From positions 1,798,001 to 1,862,000 of the forward strand of contig CAVZMV010000002.1 of assembly GCA_963776465.1 (NCBI GenBank): 64,000 bases of DNA, given 5' to 3'. The DNA is from DASRHK01 sp963776465. Lineage in GTDB: Bacteria; Pseudomonadota; Gammaproteobacteria; Nevskiales; Nevskiaceae. The notes under the pieces were generated by a model. It was given only the letters and a program-made list of their open reading frames with translations. It was not told the DNA's origin and did not search any database. This document shows, one piece after another, positions 18,276-27,622 of the stretch (position 1 is its first letter; the number at the start of each line of letters is the position of its first letter). A program made the translations under genes and the position numbers.

Positions 18276-18780
18276 ATGGCACGCGTACGAACGACGGCAC
18301 GCGGCCCGGGCAGTTCCCCGTACATCACGCCTGCCGGCTATGCGCGCCTCAAAGCCGAGTACCGACCAGCTCTGGTCGGTGCGCAGGCCCGAGGTCGTCC
18401 GCGCGCTGTCGGCGGCTGCCGCCGAAGGCGATCGATCCGAGAACGCCGAGTACATCTACCGCAAGAAAGAGCTGCGCGAGATAGACCGCCGCGTGCGCTA
18501 CCTTCAGCAGCGGATTCCGAAGCTCAACGTGGTCGGCCAGCTGCCGGCCGATCGCTCCCGCGTGTTCTTCGGTGCGACGGTCGAAGTCGAAGACGCGTCA
18601 GGCGCCCGCCACGCTTACCGCATCGTCGGTCCCGACGAGGCCAACGCCGCCGCCGGCGACATCAGCATCGACTCGCCGCTGGCGCGGGCGGCGCTGAAGA
18701 AGCAGGAGGGCGAGAACTTCACCGCCAGTCTTCCAGGCGGCGAGCAGGAGCTGACGATCCTGAGCGTGACCTACCGCTGA
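18276..18780 (+). CDS. greB: Transcription elongation factor GreB, interrupted by a frameshift
   Basis: GreB rescues backtracked RNA polymerase by stimulating transcript cleavage. The start ATG 18276 gives an N-terminus with the family motif PYITPAGYARLKAEY. At about 18362 one extra C shifts the frame, and the protein continues in another frame as DQLWSVRRPEVV, then GDRSENAEYIYRKKELREID (the acidic coiled-coil tip region) and the C-terminal FKBP-like domain with SIDSPLARAALKKQEGE. Joined, the product would be about 167 aa, normal for GreB. The next base after the shift restores perfect family similarity, so a sequencing error is likely. If real, the gene would be dead. Confidence 0.88.
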
Positions 18781-18806
18781 GCGCGCCGCCAGGACCTCGC
18801 GGTCCG

Positions 18807-19493
18807 CTAACGCTTCGGCGGCGAGACGGGCGGGGTCGGCGCGGCAGGCGCAGTCAGCACGGCGGGCGCGGTCGGCACGAGTGCCGCCTTCGTCACGCGC
18901 GCGACCACGCCAAGCTTCGGGCTGTCGAGGTAGTGCAGCTCGTCGCGCTTCATCTTGCGCACTTCCTTGAGCCGGTGGCTCGCGAGCCTGCCGTCCGGCA
19001 GTGGCTGCGTGTAGGCGAGGTCGACGTCCACGTAGAGATAGCGTGACAGACGCAGTGCGATCGTCCCGTCGACGGTCTGGAAGGATGCTGTCGGCGTAGC
19101 CGTCTGACCGGCTACGGCGGGCAGCAGGATCGGCGCGCCGGAGTGCACGTGCAGCGGCAGGCTGCGATCGGCGGGCGGGTCGTTCTGCAGCCACGCCATC
19201 TTCAGCAGCGGCTGATAGCGCCGGGACGTGCGCAGCCTGTTCCATACCTCCGGCATGCCGAAGGCAGCTTCGGGAAGCAGCTCGATGTTTTTTCCGGCGA
19301 GCGATGCCGCATCGGGCTCGAGTGCACGCGTGAGGTCCGGCGGTGCGAAGGGCTTGGGCAGCTCTGCCGTCGAGCCGCCGCGATCCAGGAACACCACGAG
19401 ATCGATGCGATAGCGCTCGGCGTGCGCGTCGAGCGGCAACAGCATCGCCAGCGCGAGGCTTGCGAGCGGGAACAGCAGATGGCGGGAGTTCAT
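18807..19493 (-). CDS. csiV: CsiV-like periplasmic protein
   Basis: A 228-aa secreted protein of the CsiV family (called peptidoglycan-binding in databases). It has a clear signal peptide (LFPLASLALAMLLPLDAHA) and the family-typical start of the mature part, YRIDLVVFLDRGG. The middle holds RLSRYLYVDVDLAY, and the C-terminus is Ala/Pro-rich and probably unstructured. Its ATG overlaps the mfd stop by 4 bases, and mfd-csiV is a conserved gammaproteobacterial pair. In Vibrio the partner is implicated in cell-division/CrvA-type surface functions, a link I recall only weakly; the role here is unproven. Confidence 0.85.
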   Translation of the reverse strand: MNSRHLLFPLASLALAMLLPLDAHAERYRIDLVVFLDRGGSTAELPKPFAPPDLTRALEPDAASLAGKNIELLPEAAFGMPEVWNRLRTSRRYQPLLKMAWLQNDPPADRSLPLHVHSGAPILLPAVAGQTATPTASFQTVDGTIALRLSRYLYVDVDLAYTQPLPDGRLASHRLKEVRKMKRDELHYLDSPKLGVVARVTKAALVPTAPAVLTAPAAPTPPVSPPKR

Positions 19494-22400
19494 GACTGCG
19501 CCAGTGTACCCAAGAAGCGGCGTGCGCCGTCGGCGCGGCTCTCGGGGTTCTCCAGCGCGACCAGCTGCTGCAAGCGTGTCTGGCCTTCGAGCTTCCAGGC
19601 CTTGGGCTGCGTTTGCACCAGCTTGATGATCCGTCGCGCGTCGACCTTTGCATCAGGCCCGAACTCCGCGGTGATGCCGCGGGCGTGCACGCGCAGCTTG
19701 ACGATGCCCAGGCTCTGCGCGCGCAGCTTGAGCTCGGTCAGCGCGAAGAGATTGTCGGCCTGCGGCGGCAGCTTGCCGAAGCGATCGATCATCTCGACCC
19801 GCAGATCCGCGAGCGCGCTCTCGTCGGCGGCCTCGGCCAGGCGCTTGTAGAGCGCCAGCCGCGCATGCACGTCGGGCACGTAGTCGTCGGGGATCAGCGT
19901 CGGCAAGCCCAGCTCCACCTCGCATGCCGAGATGCCGAACGGCGCGTCGTCGAGCTTGCCCTGCTTCACGGCCTTGACCGCTCGCGCCAGCATCTCGGCG
20001 TAGACGGTGAAGCCCACCTCCTCGATCTGGCCGCTCTGCGCCTCGCCGAGCAGCTCGCCGGTCCCGCGGATCTCCAGGTCGTGCGTTGCCAGCATGAATC
20101 CGGAGCCCAGCTCGCCCATCGCCTCGATGGCGTCGAGGCGCTTGCGCGCGTCGGCCGACAGCGCGCGCCGACTGGGCACGAGGAGATAAGCGTAGGCGCG
20201 GTGATGGCTGCGGCCGACGCGACCGCGCAGCTGGTGCAATTGCGCCAAGCCGAGCTGGTCGGCGCGATCCATGATGATGGTGTTCGCGCTCGGCACGTCG
20301 ATGCCGGACTCGATGATGGTGCTGCACACCAGGATGCTGAAGCGGTTGTGGTAGAAGTCGAGCATCACCTGCTCAAGCTCGCGCTCGCGCATCTGGCCGT
20401 GCGCGAAGCGCACCTTGCCCTCGGGCACGATCTCCTGCACGCGCCGCGCGAAGTCCGCGATGTCGCGCACCTCGTTGTGCACGAAGTAAACCTGGCCGCC
20501 GCGGCGCAGCTCGCGCAGGCAGGCCTCGTAGACCAGCGCGCGATCCCATTCGGCCACGAAGGTCTTGATCGAGAGACGCCCGGTCGGCGGCGTGGCGATG
20601 ATCGACAGGTCGCGCAGCCCGGCCAGGCTCATGTTCAGCGTGCGCGGGATCGGCGTGGCGGTGAGCGTCAAGAGATCCACTTCCGCGCGCAGGTTCTTCA
20701 GGCGCTCCTTGTGACGCACGCCGAAGCGGTGCTCCTCGTCGACGATGACCAGGCCCAGCTTGTGGAAGCGCACGTCCTCCTGCAGCAGCCGGTGCGTGCC
20801 GATGACGATGTCGAGCTTGCCCTCGGCGAGCTCGGCGAGCATCTGCTTCTGCTCGATGGCGCTGCGCATACGCGACAGCGCGCCGATCCGCACAGGCCAA
20901 CCCGCGTAGCGGTCGGCGAAATTCTTGTAGTGCTGCTGCGCGAGCAGCGTCGTGGGGACGAGCACGCAGACCTGCCGGCCGTTCTGCACCGCTGCGAAGC
21001 TCGCGCGCAGCGCCACCTCGGTCTTGCCGAAGCCGACGTCGCCGCAGACGACGCGGTCCATCGGCCTTGGCGCCGCCATGTCCATCAGCACGGCGTCGAT
21101 GGCCTGCTGCTGATCCGGCGTGGGCATGAACGGGAAGCCCGCGCAGAAGCGGGCGTAGTCGTTCGCGCCGAGGTCCATGCTGATGCCCGGGCGCGCGTGC
21201 CGCCGCGCCTGGATCTGCAGGAGTTCGGCGGCGACGTCGTGCGCCTTCTCGCGTGCCTTCTTCTGCGCCTTGTCCCAGCGATCCGAGCCCAGCGCGTGCA
21301 GCGGCGCGTGCTCGGCGTCGGCGCCGGTGTAGCGATGCACCAGCTGCAGCGACGCCACCGGCACGTAGAGCTTGTCGCCCTTGTCGTACTCCAGCACCAG
21401 GTACTCGGCGGGGATGCCGCCGGCTTCCAGACGCTGCAGGCCGCGATAGCGGCCGACGCCGTGCTGCACGTGCACCACCGGACTGCCGATGGAAAGCGAC
21501 GACAGATCGCGCAGCAGCGTTTCGGGATCGCGCACCCGTCCGCGACGGCGCTGCTCCTGCTGCGGCGCCGTCAGCCCGAAGACCTGCGCTTCGGCGACGA
21601 CGCTGACGCCGGAGGTGCGGAATCCTTCCAGCAGCGGCCCGATGGCGATGCCGTAGCGATTGTTGTGCGCGGAGAACTCCGACCACGACGCGTATGCGCG
21701 CGCCTCGATGCCCAGCGGCTTTAGCCAAGCGGTCAACGCTTCAGCTCGGCCGGCGGACTCGGCGATGAACAGGACGCGATCGCTGCTGCTCGTCAGGTAG
21801 TCGCGCGTGGCGCTGGGCCCGACCGGCACAGTCGCTTGCGCCTGCGGCTCGATCCGCACGCGCGGATAGACGGACAACGCGGGCAACGCGAGCTCCGGCG
21901 CGACGAACAGGTCCTTGGGGCGCATGAGCGGCCGCTCCAGGTCACCGGAGTAGCGCTCGTAACGCTCGCCGATCTGCTTCCAGTCCTCTGCCAGCGCGGC
22001 GTCGACGTCGCCGAGCTCGACGATCAGCGCGTTGTCGGGCAGATAGTCCGCGAGGCTCGACGCCCGCTCGAAGAACAGCGGCAGCCAGGACTCGATGCCC
22101 GCGGGCATCAAGCCCTTGCTGACGTTGGCATAGATGCGCGAGCGGCTCGGATCGCCCGAGAAGTATTCGCGGTAGCGCGCGCGAAACGTCTCGATGCCGG
22201 CCTTGTCGGTGGGGAACTCCCGCGCCGGCAACAGCCGCACTTCCGGCACCTTCTCGGACGAGCGCTGCGTCTCGGTGTCGAAGCAGCGCAGGCTTTCGAT
22301 CTCGTCGTCGAACAGGTCGAGGCGGAAGGGAAGCTCCGAGCCCATCGGGAACAGATCGAGCACGGCGCCGCGCATTGCAAACTCGCCCTGCGCCTGCACT

Positions 22401-22867
22401 TCCGAGACGGACTGGTAGCCGGCGCCGACGAGACGCTCGCGGAAAGCCAGCGGGTCGAGCTTGTCGCCGACTTTCAGCATCAGCGTGCGCGACTCGAGCC
22501 ACGCGCGCGGCGGCAGGCGCTGGATCAGGCTGTCGACCGTAGCGATGAGGATTCCCGAGCGCGACTGCGGCAGTCGGTACAGCGCAGCCATCCGCGCCGA
22601 CAGGATCTCCTGGTGCGGCGAGAACTGGTCGTAAGGCAGGATCTCGGTGTCGGGCAGATGCAGCACGGGCTGCCGATCGCCGGCGAAGAAGCGGATCTCC
22701 TGTTCCATCCTGTACGCCTGCTGCTCGCCGGCGCACAGCACGACCACCACGCCATCGTGACGCTGCGCAGCCTCGGCGATCGCCAGCGCCGCGGCGGGAC
22801 CGAGGTCATGCCAGCGCAGGACCTCGCCGGGTCCCGGGATCGGTGTGTCGCGCGACGCGTCGTTCAT
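19490..22867 (-). CDS. mfd: Transcription-repair coupling factor Mfd
   Basis: Mfd removes RNA polymerase stalled at DNA lesions and recruits UvrA. The full-length protein is 1125 aa from ATG 22867. Domains in order: the UvrB-homology module (1–about 330, with QQAYRMEQEI, LPDTEILPYDQFSP and GQGEFAMRG-like blocks), the RNAP-interaction domain (VVHVQHGVGRYRGL, about 475), and the RecG-like SF2 motor with Walker A GDVGFGKTEVA (about 610) and DEEH (about 715). Next come TATPIPRTL, the QLRGRVGRS motif VI and the C-terminal UvrA-binding TRCF domain. All motor motifs are intact. csiV follows with an overlapping start. Confidence 0.97.
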   Translation of the reverse strand: MNDASRDTPIPGPGEVLRWHDLGPAAALAIAEAAQRHDGVVVVLCAGEQQAYRMEQEIRFFAGDRQPVLHLPDTEILPYDQFSPHQEILSARMAALYRLPQSRSGILIATVDSLIQRLPPRAWLESRTLMLKVGDKLDPLAFRERLVGAGYQSVSEVQAQGEFAMRGAVLDLFPMGSELPFRLDLFDDEIESLRCFDTETQRSSEKVPEVRLLPAREFPTDKAGIETFRARYREYFSGDPSRSRIYANVSKGLMPAGIESWLPLFFERASSLADYLPDNALIVELGDVDAALAEDWKQIGERYERYSGDLERPLMRPKDLFVAPELALPALSVYPRVRIEPQAQATVPVGPSATRDYLTSSSDRVLFIAESAGRAEALTAWLKPLGIEARAYASWSEFSAHNNRYGIAIGPLLEGFRTSGVSVVAEAQVFGLTAPQQEQRRRGRVRDPETLLRDLSSLSIGSPVVHVQHGVGRYRGLQRLEAGGIPAEYLVLEYDKGDKLYVPVASLQLVHRYTGADAEHAPLHALGSDRWDKAQKKAREKAHDVAAELLQIQARRHARPGISMDLGANDYARFCAGFPFMPTPDQQQAIDAVLMDMAAPRPMDRVVCGDVGFGKTEVALRASFAAVQNGRQVCVLVPTTLLAQQHYKNFADRYAGWPVRIGALSRMRSAIEQKQMLAELAEGKLDIVIGTHRLLQEDVRFHKLGLVIVDEEHRFGVRHKERLKNLRAEVDLLTLTATPIPRTLNMSLAGLRDLSIIATPPTGRLSIKTFVAEWDRALVYEACLRELRRGGQVYFVHNEVRDIADFARRVQEIVPEGKVRFAHGQMRERELEQVMLDFYHNRFSILVCSTIIESGIDVPSANTIIMDRADQLGLAQLHQLRGRVGRSHHRAYAYLLVPSRRALSADARKRLDAIEAMGELGSGFMLATHDLEIRGTGELLGEAQSGQIEEVGFTVYAEMLARAVKAVKQGKLDDAPFGISACEVELGLPTLIPDDYVPDVHARLALYKRLAEAADESALADLRVEMIDRFGKLPPQADNLFALTELKLRAQSLGIVKLRVHARGITAEFGPDAKVDARRIIKLVQTQPKAWKLEGQTRLQQLVALENPESRADGARRFLGTLAQS

Positions 22868-22954
22868 GCGTACAAAACAGATCCGTCCGGACAGGTCGGC
22901 AAAGGGCGCACAGGTTAATATCAGGCCCGTTTTCGAGTCCATAAGTTTCTTGCC

Positions 22955-23464
22955 ATGAAGGTCGAACGCACGATCGAGACGCTGCTCCTTTCCAGCCGCT
23001 GGCTGCTGGTGCCGGTCTATCTGATCCTGTCGCTGATCCTGGTGGTGTTCGGCATCAAGGCCGCGCAGGAGATGGTCCATCTCTTCCAGCACGTGTTCGA
23101 GCTCACCGAAGTGGAGCTGACGCTCGCGGTGCTGTCGCTGATCGACATGACCCTGGTCGCGGGCCTGCTGGTGATGGTCGCGCTCTCGGGCTATGAGACC
23201 TTCGTGTCGCCGTTCGACACGGTCGGCGACATGGAGAAGCCCGGGTGGCTCGGCAAGCTCGATCCCGGCACGGTGAAGATCAAGCTCGCCGCATCCATCG
23301 TCGCCATCTCCGCGATCCATCTGTTGCGGTCGTATCTCGCGGTCAATGCCACCACGTTCGACGGCAAACGCCTGCTGGTGCTGACGGCGATCCACCTCGC
23401 GTTCGTGATCTCGGCGCTGCTGCTGGCCTGGACCGACAAGATCTCGGGTGCCCACCATGGCTAA
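22955..23464 (+). CDS. YqhA/UPF0114 family inner-membrane protein
   Basis: A 169-aa integral membrane protein of the UPF0114 (YqhA, TIGR00645) family; molecular function unknown. It has a basic N-terminus (MKVERTIETLLLSSRW) and four hydrophobic helices. The family-specific blocks are SLIDMTLVAGLLVMVALSGYE and DTVGDMEKPGWLGKLDPGTVKIKLAASIVAISAIHLL. Length is typical. It is divergent from mfd. Its last bases overlap the start of the AidB-like gene by 8 bases, so the two are probably co-expressed. Confidence 0.93.
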   Translation: MKVERTIETLLLSSRWLLVPVYLILSLILVVFGIKAAQEMVHLFQHVFELTEVELTLAVLSLIDMTLVAGLLVMVALSGYETFVSPFDTVGDMEKPGWLGKLDPGTVKIKLAASIVAISAIHLLRSYLAVNATTFDGKRLLVLTAIHLAFVISALLLAWTDKISGAHHG

Positions 23465-25130
23465 CGACGTGGTGGCCGGTCAGGCTGCTCGCTTCGTCAC
23501 CCACACCGTCGAGAACCAGGCGCTGCCGCTGGCGCCATACGACGCCTACGCCACCGACCTGCCGCTGCAGGAAGCGCTCGCGCGCGAAGGCGCGGCCTGG
23601 GCGCAAGCGGAAGTCGCCAGGCACGGCCCGATCGCCGGCGGCGAGCTGATGCAGCTCGGCTTTGCCGCCAACGAGAACAAGCCGAAGTTCAAGCCGTTCG
23701 ACCGCTACGGCAACCGCATCGACGAAGTCGAATTCCATCCGGCCTGGCACCGGATCATGGAGCTGGCGATGGGAAGCGGCGTGCACAGCTTTGCCTGGCG
23801 CAACGAGAAGAAGGCAGGCGCGCACGTTGCCCGCGCCGCGATGGGGTACCTCGGCGGGCAGGCCGAGTCCGGCACCGGCTGTCCGTTGACGATGACCTAT
23901 GCCTGCGTGCCGACGCTGCGGCACCAGCCGGATCTCGCCAAGACCTGGCTGCCGCGGATCCTGTCCAACGAATACGACGCGCGCTTCATCCCGGCTTGGG
24001 AGAAGAAGAGCAATCTCGTCGGCATGGGGATGACCGAGAAGCAAGGCGGCTCGGACGTGCGCGCCAATACCACCCGTGCGACGCCAGTCGGCAAGGAAGG
24101 TCCGGGCGAGCTCTACGAGCTCGTCGGCCACAAATGGTTTTTCTCCGCGCCGATGTGCGACGCCTTCCTCGTGCTCGCGCATGTGGAGAAGGGCATTTCA
24201 TGCTTCCTGCTGCCGCGCTTCACGCCCGATGGCGCAAAGAACGCCATCCGCATCCAGCGGCTCAAGGACAAGCTCGGCGACTGGTCCAACGCCAGCTCGG
24301 AGGTGGAGTTCCAGGGCGCGCTGGCCTGGATGGTCGGCGAGCCGGGCCGCGGCGTCGCCGCGATCCTGGAGATGGTCGCGCTGACGCGCCAGGACTGCAT
24401 GATCGGCTCGAGCGCGCTGATGCGTCAGGCCTTGGTCCAGGCCATCCATCACGCACGTCATCGCAGCGCGTTCGGCAAGCGGCTCGCCGATCAGCCGCTG
24501 ATGCAGAACGTGCTGGCGGACCTCTCGCTGGAATCGGAAGCCGCGATGGCGCTGACACTGCGGCTGTCCCGGGCGATCGACGCAAGCCCGCGCGACACGA
24601 ACGAAGCTGCCTTCGCGCGCATTGCGACTGCGATCGGCAAATACTGGATCTGCAAGCGCACGCCCGCGTTCGTCAACGAAGCGCAGGAGTGCCTCGGCGG
24701 TGCTGGCTACGTCGAGGAGTCGATCCTGCCGCGGCTGTACCGGCAGGCGCCGCTCAACTCGATCTGGGAAGGCAGCGGCAACATCCAGTGCCTGGATGTC
24801 CTGCGCGCGCTTTCAAAGGAGCCAGACACGCGCGAGGCATTCTTTGGCGAATTGCTGGCGGTGAAGGGCGCGCATCCGGATCTTGACCAGGAGCTTTCCT
24901 GGCTGGTGCAGGCATTCGAGGATCGCTCGACGCTGGAGCTGCGCTCACGCCACGTCGTCGAGCGCATGGCGCTGGCGCTGCAGGCGGCGGTGCTTCTGCG
25001 CTCGGGGAACAGCGAAGTGGCGGATGCGTTCTGCGGCTCGCGCCTGGCGGGCGAGCATGGCCTTGCGTTCGGAACGCTGTCGGCGGACGTGCCGATGCAG
25101 AAACTGATCGGGCGCGCGCTGCCGGGCTGA
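23457..25130 (+). CDS. AidB-like acyl-CoA dehydrogenase
   Basis: A flavoprotein of 557 aa in the AidB branch of acyl-CoA dehydrogenases. Visible signatures: the long N-terminal extension typical of AidB, GMGMTEKQGGSDVRANTTRA (about 190–210, flavin-binding loop), WFFSAPMCDAFLVLA, the acyl-CoA dehydrogenase C-terminal helices with RSAFGKRLADQPLMQNVLAD, and the ECLGGAGYVEES motif followed by NSIWEGSGNIQCLDVLRAL. In E. coli AidB is tied to protection from DNA alkylation and binds DNA. Whether this protein does so is not shown; no ada or alkB gene is nearby. The ATG at 23457 overlaps yqhA; a GTG at 23448 is possible. Confidence 0.9.
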   Translation: MANDVVAGQAARFVTHTVENQALPLAPYDAYATDLPLQEALAREGAAWAQAEVARHGPIAGGELMQLGFAANENKPKFKPFDRYGNRIDEVEFHPAWHRIMELAMGSGVHSFAWRNEKKAGAHVARAAMGYLGGQAESGTGCPLTMTYACVPTLRHQPDLAKTWLPRILSNEYDARFIPAWEKKSNLVGMGMTEKQGGSDVRANTTRATPVGKEGPGELYELVGHKWFFSAPMCDAFLVLAHVEKGISCFLLPRFTPDGAKNAIRIQRLKDKLGDWSNASSEVEFQGALAWMVGEPGRGVAAILEMVALTRQDCMIGSSALMRQALVQAIHHARHRSAFGKRLADQPLMQNVLADLSLESEAAMALTLRLSRAIDASPRDTNEAAFARIATAIGKYWICKRTPAFVNEAQECLGGAGYVEESILPRLYRQAPLNSIWEGSGNIQCLDVLRALSKEPDTREAFFGELLAVKGAHPDLDQELSWLVQAFEDRSTLELRSRHVVERMALALQAAVLLRSGNSEVADAFCGSRLAGEHGLAFGTLSADVPMQKLIGRALPG

Positions 25131-25137
25131 AGCGCAG

Positions 25138-25488
25138 TTAGCCGGTGGACTGATCGTTGCGGACGCTGAGCTGCCCGGGTGTCTTCTTTCTCAGGTGCGC
25201 CGGTTTGTACATCGTCTTCAGCTGTTGCTTGGCCTGCTGCATAGAGCCGCGCGTGACCTTGCGCAGCGTGCCTTCCTCGAACCAGTAGAAGACGTCGTGA
25301 TCGGTGCTGCCGTTGAGGTAATACACCGTGGTCGTGCCATTGCGGCCGATCAGCTCGGCGCCGCCTTTTCCGGCCAGGCCCGCCCCATGCCGGAATTCCT
25401 CGAACTGCATGCCGTTGTACGGATCGAACGACGCGCAGGCGGTCAGGTACAGGCCAGTCAGCAGGATCAGGAGCGTTCTCACGATCAT
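25138..25488 (-). CDS. Small lipoprotein, BamE/OmlA-like
   Basis: A 116-aa lipoprotein. The signal peptide MIVRTLLILLTGLYLTAC ends in an LTAC lipobox (Cys18), so the mature protein would be lipid-anchored. The mature part has YNGMQFEEFRHG, TTTVYYLNGSTDHDVFYWFEEGTLRKV and a basic tail, a short alpha-beta layout like SmpA/OmlA (BamE) domains. I cannot say whether it is a true BamE, as the key BamE residues are not clearly recognisable. It converges with the AidB-like gene 7 bases away. Confidence 0.7.
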   Translation of the reverse strand: MIVRTLLILLTGLYLTACASFDPYNGMQFEEFRHGAGLAGKGGAELIGRNGTTTVYYLNGSTDHDVFYWFEEGTLRKVTRGSMQQAKQQLKTMYKPAHLRKKTPGQLSVRNDQSTG

Positions 25489-25607
25489 CCCCGGAGCCGG
25501 GGGATTTCCCAGCTCGAATGGCGAACATAGTGCGCAATAGCGCGGGTGCCGACAAGGGGAAAAAAGTACGTACCGTGAAGTGGCCCGCAAATCCGCCAAG
25601 AACCTGA

Positions 25608-26402
25608 TCAGGGCCTGGTCCAGATGATCGGACGGCCCCCTTCGGGCGGGTGGTACAAGTTCACCGGAACCCCGTAGAGCGATTCGAGATTCGTAGCGGA
25701 CAGCGTCTGCGGCGGCGCGCCGGCATCCAGCAGCCGGCCGTCGCGCAGCAGCGTCACCTCGTCGCCGTAGCGCATCGCCAGGTTGGGATCGTGCAGCACG
25801 GTGAGCACGCCGACGCCTCCGTCCGCGAAGCGGCGTGCCATTTTCAGGCAGGCGTGCTGATGCGCCAGGTCCAGGCTTGCCGTGGGCTCGTCCAGCAGCA
25901 GGTACCGGCCCGATCCCGGCAGATCCGGCCCCGGCGGATCCCACAGCTGCGCCATCACGCGCGCGAACTGCACGCGTGCGCGCTCGCCACCGGAAAGCGT
26001 GGTGTAAACGCGGGAAGCCAGGTTCGCCGCCTCGGCAGCCGCGAGCGCCTCGAGCACGATCTCGGCTTCGCGTGCCCGTGATTGCGCGGGGCACGGCAGC
26101 CGGCCAAGCGCGACGATCTCGCGCACGGTGAAGGCGAAGCGCAGCGAGTCCTGCTGGGGCAGCACTGCGCGCTGTCGCGCCCGCTCGCGCCCACTCCAGG
26201 AGAGCAGGGGACGGTCGTTCAGCAGCACGGCTCCTGCGCTCGGCCGCAAATCGCCGGCGAGGATCTTGAGCAAGGTCGACTTGCCGGCGCCGTTGGGTCC
26301 CAGCAGCGCGTGCACTTTTCCCGGCGACAGGGTCAGCGACACGTCCGCGAGCAGCTGTCGTCCTCCGGCCGAGAAAGACACTGCGCGAGCTTCCAGCGTC
26401 AC
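25608..26402 (-). CDS. hmuV: Heme/iron ABC transporter ATP-binding protein
   Basis: Cytoplasmic ATPase of a heme or iron-chelate importer, 264 aa from a GTG start at 26402 that overlaps the permease stop (GTGA). It has Walker A GPNGAGKST (about 33–41), a Q-loop near QQDS, the signature LSGGERARVQFARV (about 135) and Walker B LLLDEPTASLD (about 165), then the H-loop VLHDPNLA. The insertion between the signature and Walker B (QLWDPPGPDLPGSGRYLLL) is typical of HmuV, which is why I choose heme over vitamin B12 or siderophore. The gene cluster lacks HmuT and HmuS. Confidence 0.88.
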   Translation of the reverse strand: MTLEARAVSFSAGGRQLLADVSLTLSPGKVHALLGPNGAGKSTLLKILAGDLRPSAGAVLLNDRPLLSWSGRERARQRAVLPQQDSLRFAFTVREIVALGRLPCPAQSRAREAEIVLEALAAAEAANLASRVYTTLSGGERARVQFARVMAQLWDPPGPDLPGSGRYLLLDEPTASLDLAHQHACLKMARRFADGGVGVLTVLHDPNLAMRYGDEVTLLRDGRLLDAGAPPQTLSATNLESLYGVPVNLYHPPEGGRPIIWTRP

Positions 26403-27433
26403 AGCGCCTCCGCGTAGCGACGGCTGCGCACCAGCAGCCAGAGGAAGCACGGCCCACCCAGGAGGGCCGTGACGATGCCGATCGGCAGCTCCGCGGGCGC
26501 CAGCGTGATGCGCGCGGCGATGTCGGCCAGGATCAGGAGCAGTCCTCCGGCCAGCGCTGCCGCTGGGAGGAGCAGACGGTGATCGGGCCCGACGCGCAGA
26601 CGGACCAGGTGGGGCACGAGCAGTCCCACGAAACCGATGAGCCCGGCCAGGGCAACGCTGGTGGCAGTGGCGAGGACGACGAGGACTAGCGACCGGCGCT
26701 TGAGCTTCTCGACGTCGACGCCAAGGTGGCTGGCCTCGGCTTCGCCGAGCAGCAGCGCGTTGAGCTCGCGGCCGTGACGCAGCATCAGCAGGATCGAGCC
26801 CGCCAGGACTGGTGCGCCGATCGCAAGCTCCGGCCAGCCGGATTTGCCCAGGCTGCCGAACATCCAGAACGTCAGATCGCGCAACGCCACGTCGCTGGCG
26901 ACCTGCGTCATCAGCCCGATGCCGGCGCCGGCGATGGCGTTGATCGCAAGGCCCGCCAGCAGCATCGTCGACACCGGCGTGTAGCCTTCGCTCTGTGCCA
27001 GGCGCTGGACCAGCAGCGCAGCGAGAAGGCCGCCGGCGAACGTCGCCGCAGGTAGCGCCCAGCGCAGGGGCAGGCTGTCGCCGATGCCCATCCGATATCC
27101 CAAGACGATCACTGCCGCGGCAGCAAGGGCCGCGCCCGCCGACACGCCGACCAGCGATGGGTCTGCCAACGGGTTGCGGAAGACGCCCTGCATCGTTGCT
27201 CCCGCTTGCGCGAGGGCGCCGCCGACGAGCAAGGCCAGGCACAGCCGTGGCAGCCGCAGGTCCAGCACGACTGCGCGCTCGAAACTCTGCATCGGCGTAT
27301 CCGCGAGACCGAGCGCGGCCAGCACTTTTGCGAACGGCACGCTGACCGGCCCCAGCGCCAGCGCGGCCAGCGAGGCGCCGACGAGGGCGACGACGAGCCC
27401 GGCAAGCAGCCAGCGATGTGGAGAAGGGGGCAT
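26399..27433 (-). CDS. hmuU: FecCD-family ABC permease (HmuU-like)
   Basis: Inner-membrane permease of a heme/iron-chelate ABC importer, 344 aa if it starts at ATG 27433 (another ATG lies at 27457). About ten hydrophobic helices are visible. The family blocks GATMQGVFRNPLADPSLVGVSAGA (about 75–98), LGVDVEKLKRR (the coupling-helix region) and GFVGLLVPHLVR (about 265–276) are all present. It is coupled to hmuV downstream. Nothing upstream on the same strand: the next feature is the tRNA-Leu on the other strand, so the periplasmic binding protein must be encoded elsewhere. Confidence 0.88.
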   Translation of the reverse strand: MPPSPHRWLLAGLVVALVGASLAALALGPVSVPFAKVLAALGLADTPMQSFERAVVLDLRLPRLCLALLVGGALAQAGATMQGVFRNPLADPSLVGVSAGAALAAAAVIVLGYRMGIGDSLPLRWALPAATFAGGLLAALLVQRLAQSEGYTPVSTMLLAGLAINAIAGAGIGLMTQVASDVALRDLTFWMFGSLGKSGWPELAIGAPVLAGSILLMLRHGRELNALLLGEAEASHLGVDVEKLKRRSLVLVVLATATSVALAGLIGFVGLLVPHLVRLRVGPDHRLLLPAAALAGGLLLILADIAARITLAPAELPIGIVTALLGGPCFLWLLVRSRRYAEAL

Positions 27434-27483
27434 GCAGGCCTGAAAGCTTAGCGGCAAGCGCTGGGCCGCTGCCGTCCGGGCTG

Positions 27484-27489
27484 TATAAT
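27484..27489 (+). promoter_or_regulatory. -10 box of the tRNA-Leu promoter
   Basis: A perfect TATAAT 33 bases before the mature 5' end of the tRNA. No good -35 box is visible at 17 bases upstream, where CTGGGC stands. Confidence 0.65.
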
Positions 27490-27521
27490 CCGCGCCGCCG
27501 TCTCGCTACGGCGCTCATCGC

Positions 27522-27606
27522 GCGAAAGTGGCGGAATTGGTAGACGCACTGGGTTTAGGTCCCAGCGCCGCAAGGCATGGGGGTTCGAGTCCCTCCTTTC
27601 GCACCA
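27522..27606 (+). tRNA. tRNA-Leu (anticodon UAG)
   Basis: Acceptor stem GCGAAAG (27522–27528) pairs with CTTTCGC (27596–27602), followed by the encoded ACCA. The anticodon stem CTGGG/CCCAG encloses TTTAGGT, giving anticodon TAG, which reads CUN leucine codons. The long variable arm (GCGCCGCAAGGCATG region) is a class II feature, and GGTTCGAGTCC is the T-loop. It stands directly in front of tig, an arrangement seen in related gammaproteobacteria. Confidence 0.96.
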
Positions 27607-27622
27607 CACGCTAGAGATTTCC

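Noticed and set aside
27484..27606. Integrative element attached at tRNA-Leu
   Set aside because: No integrase and no repeat of the tRNA 3' end in the window.
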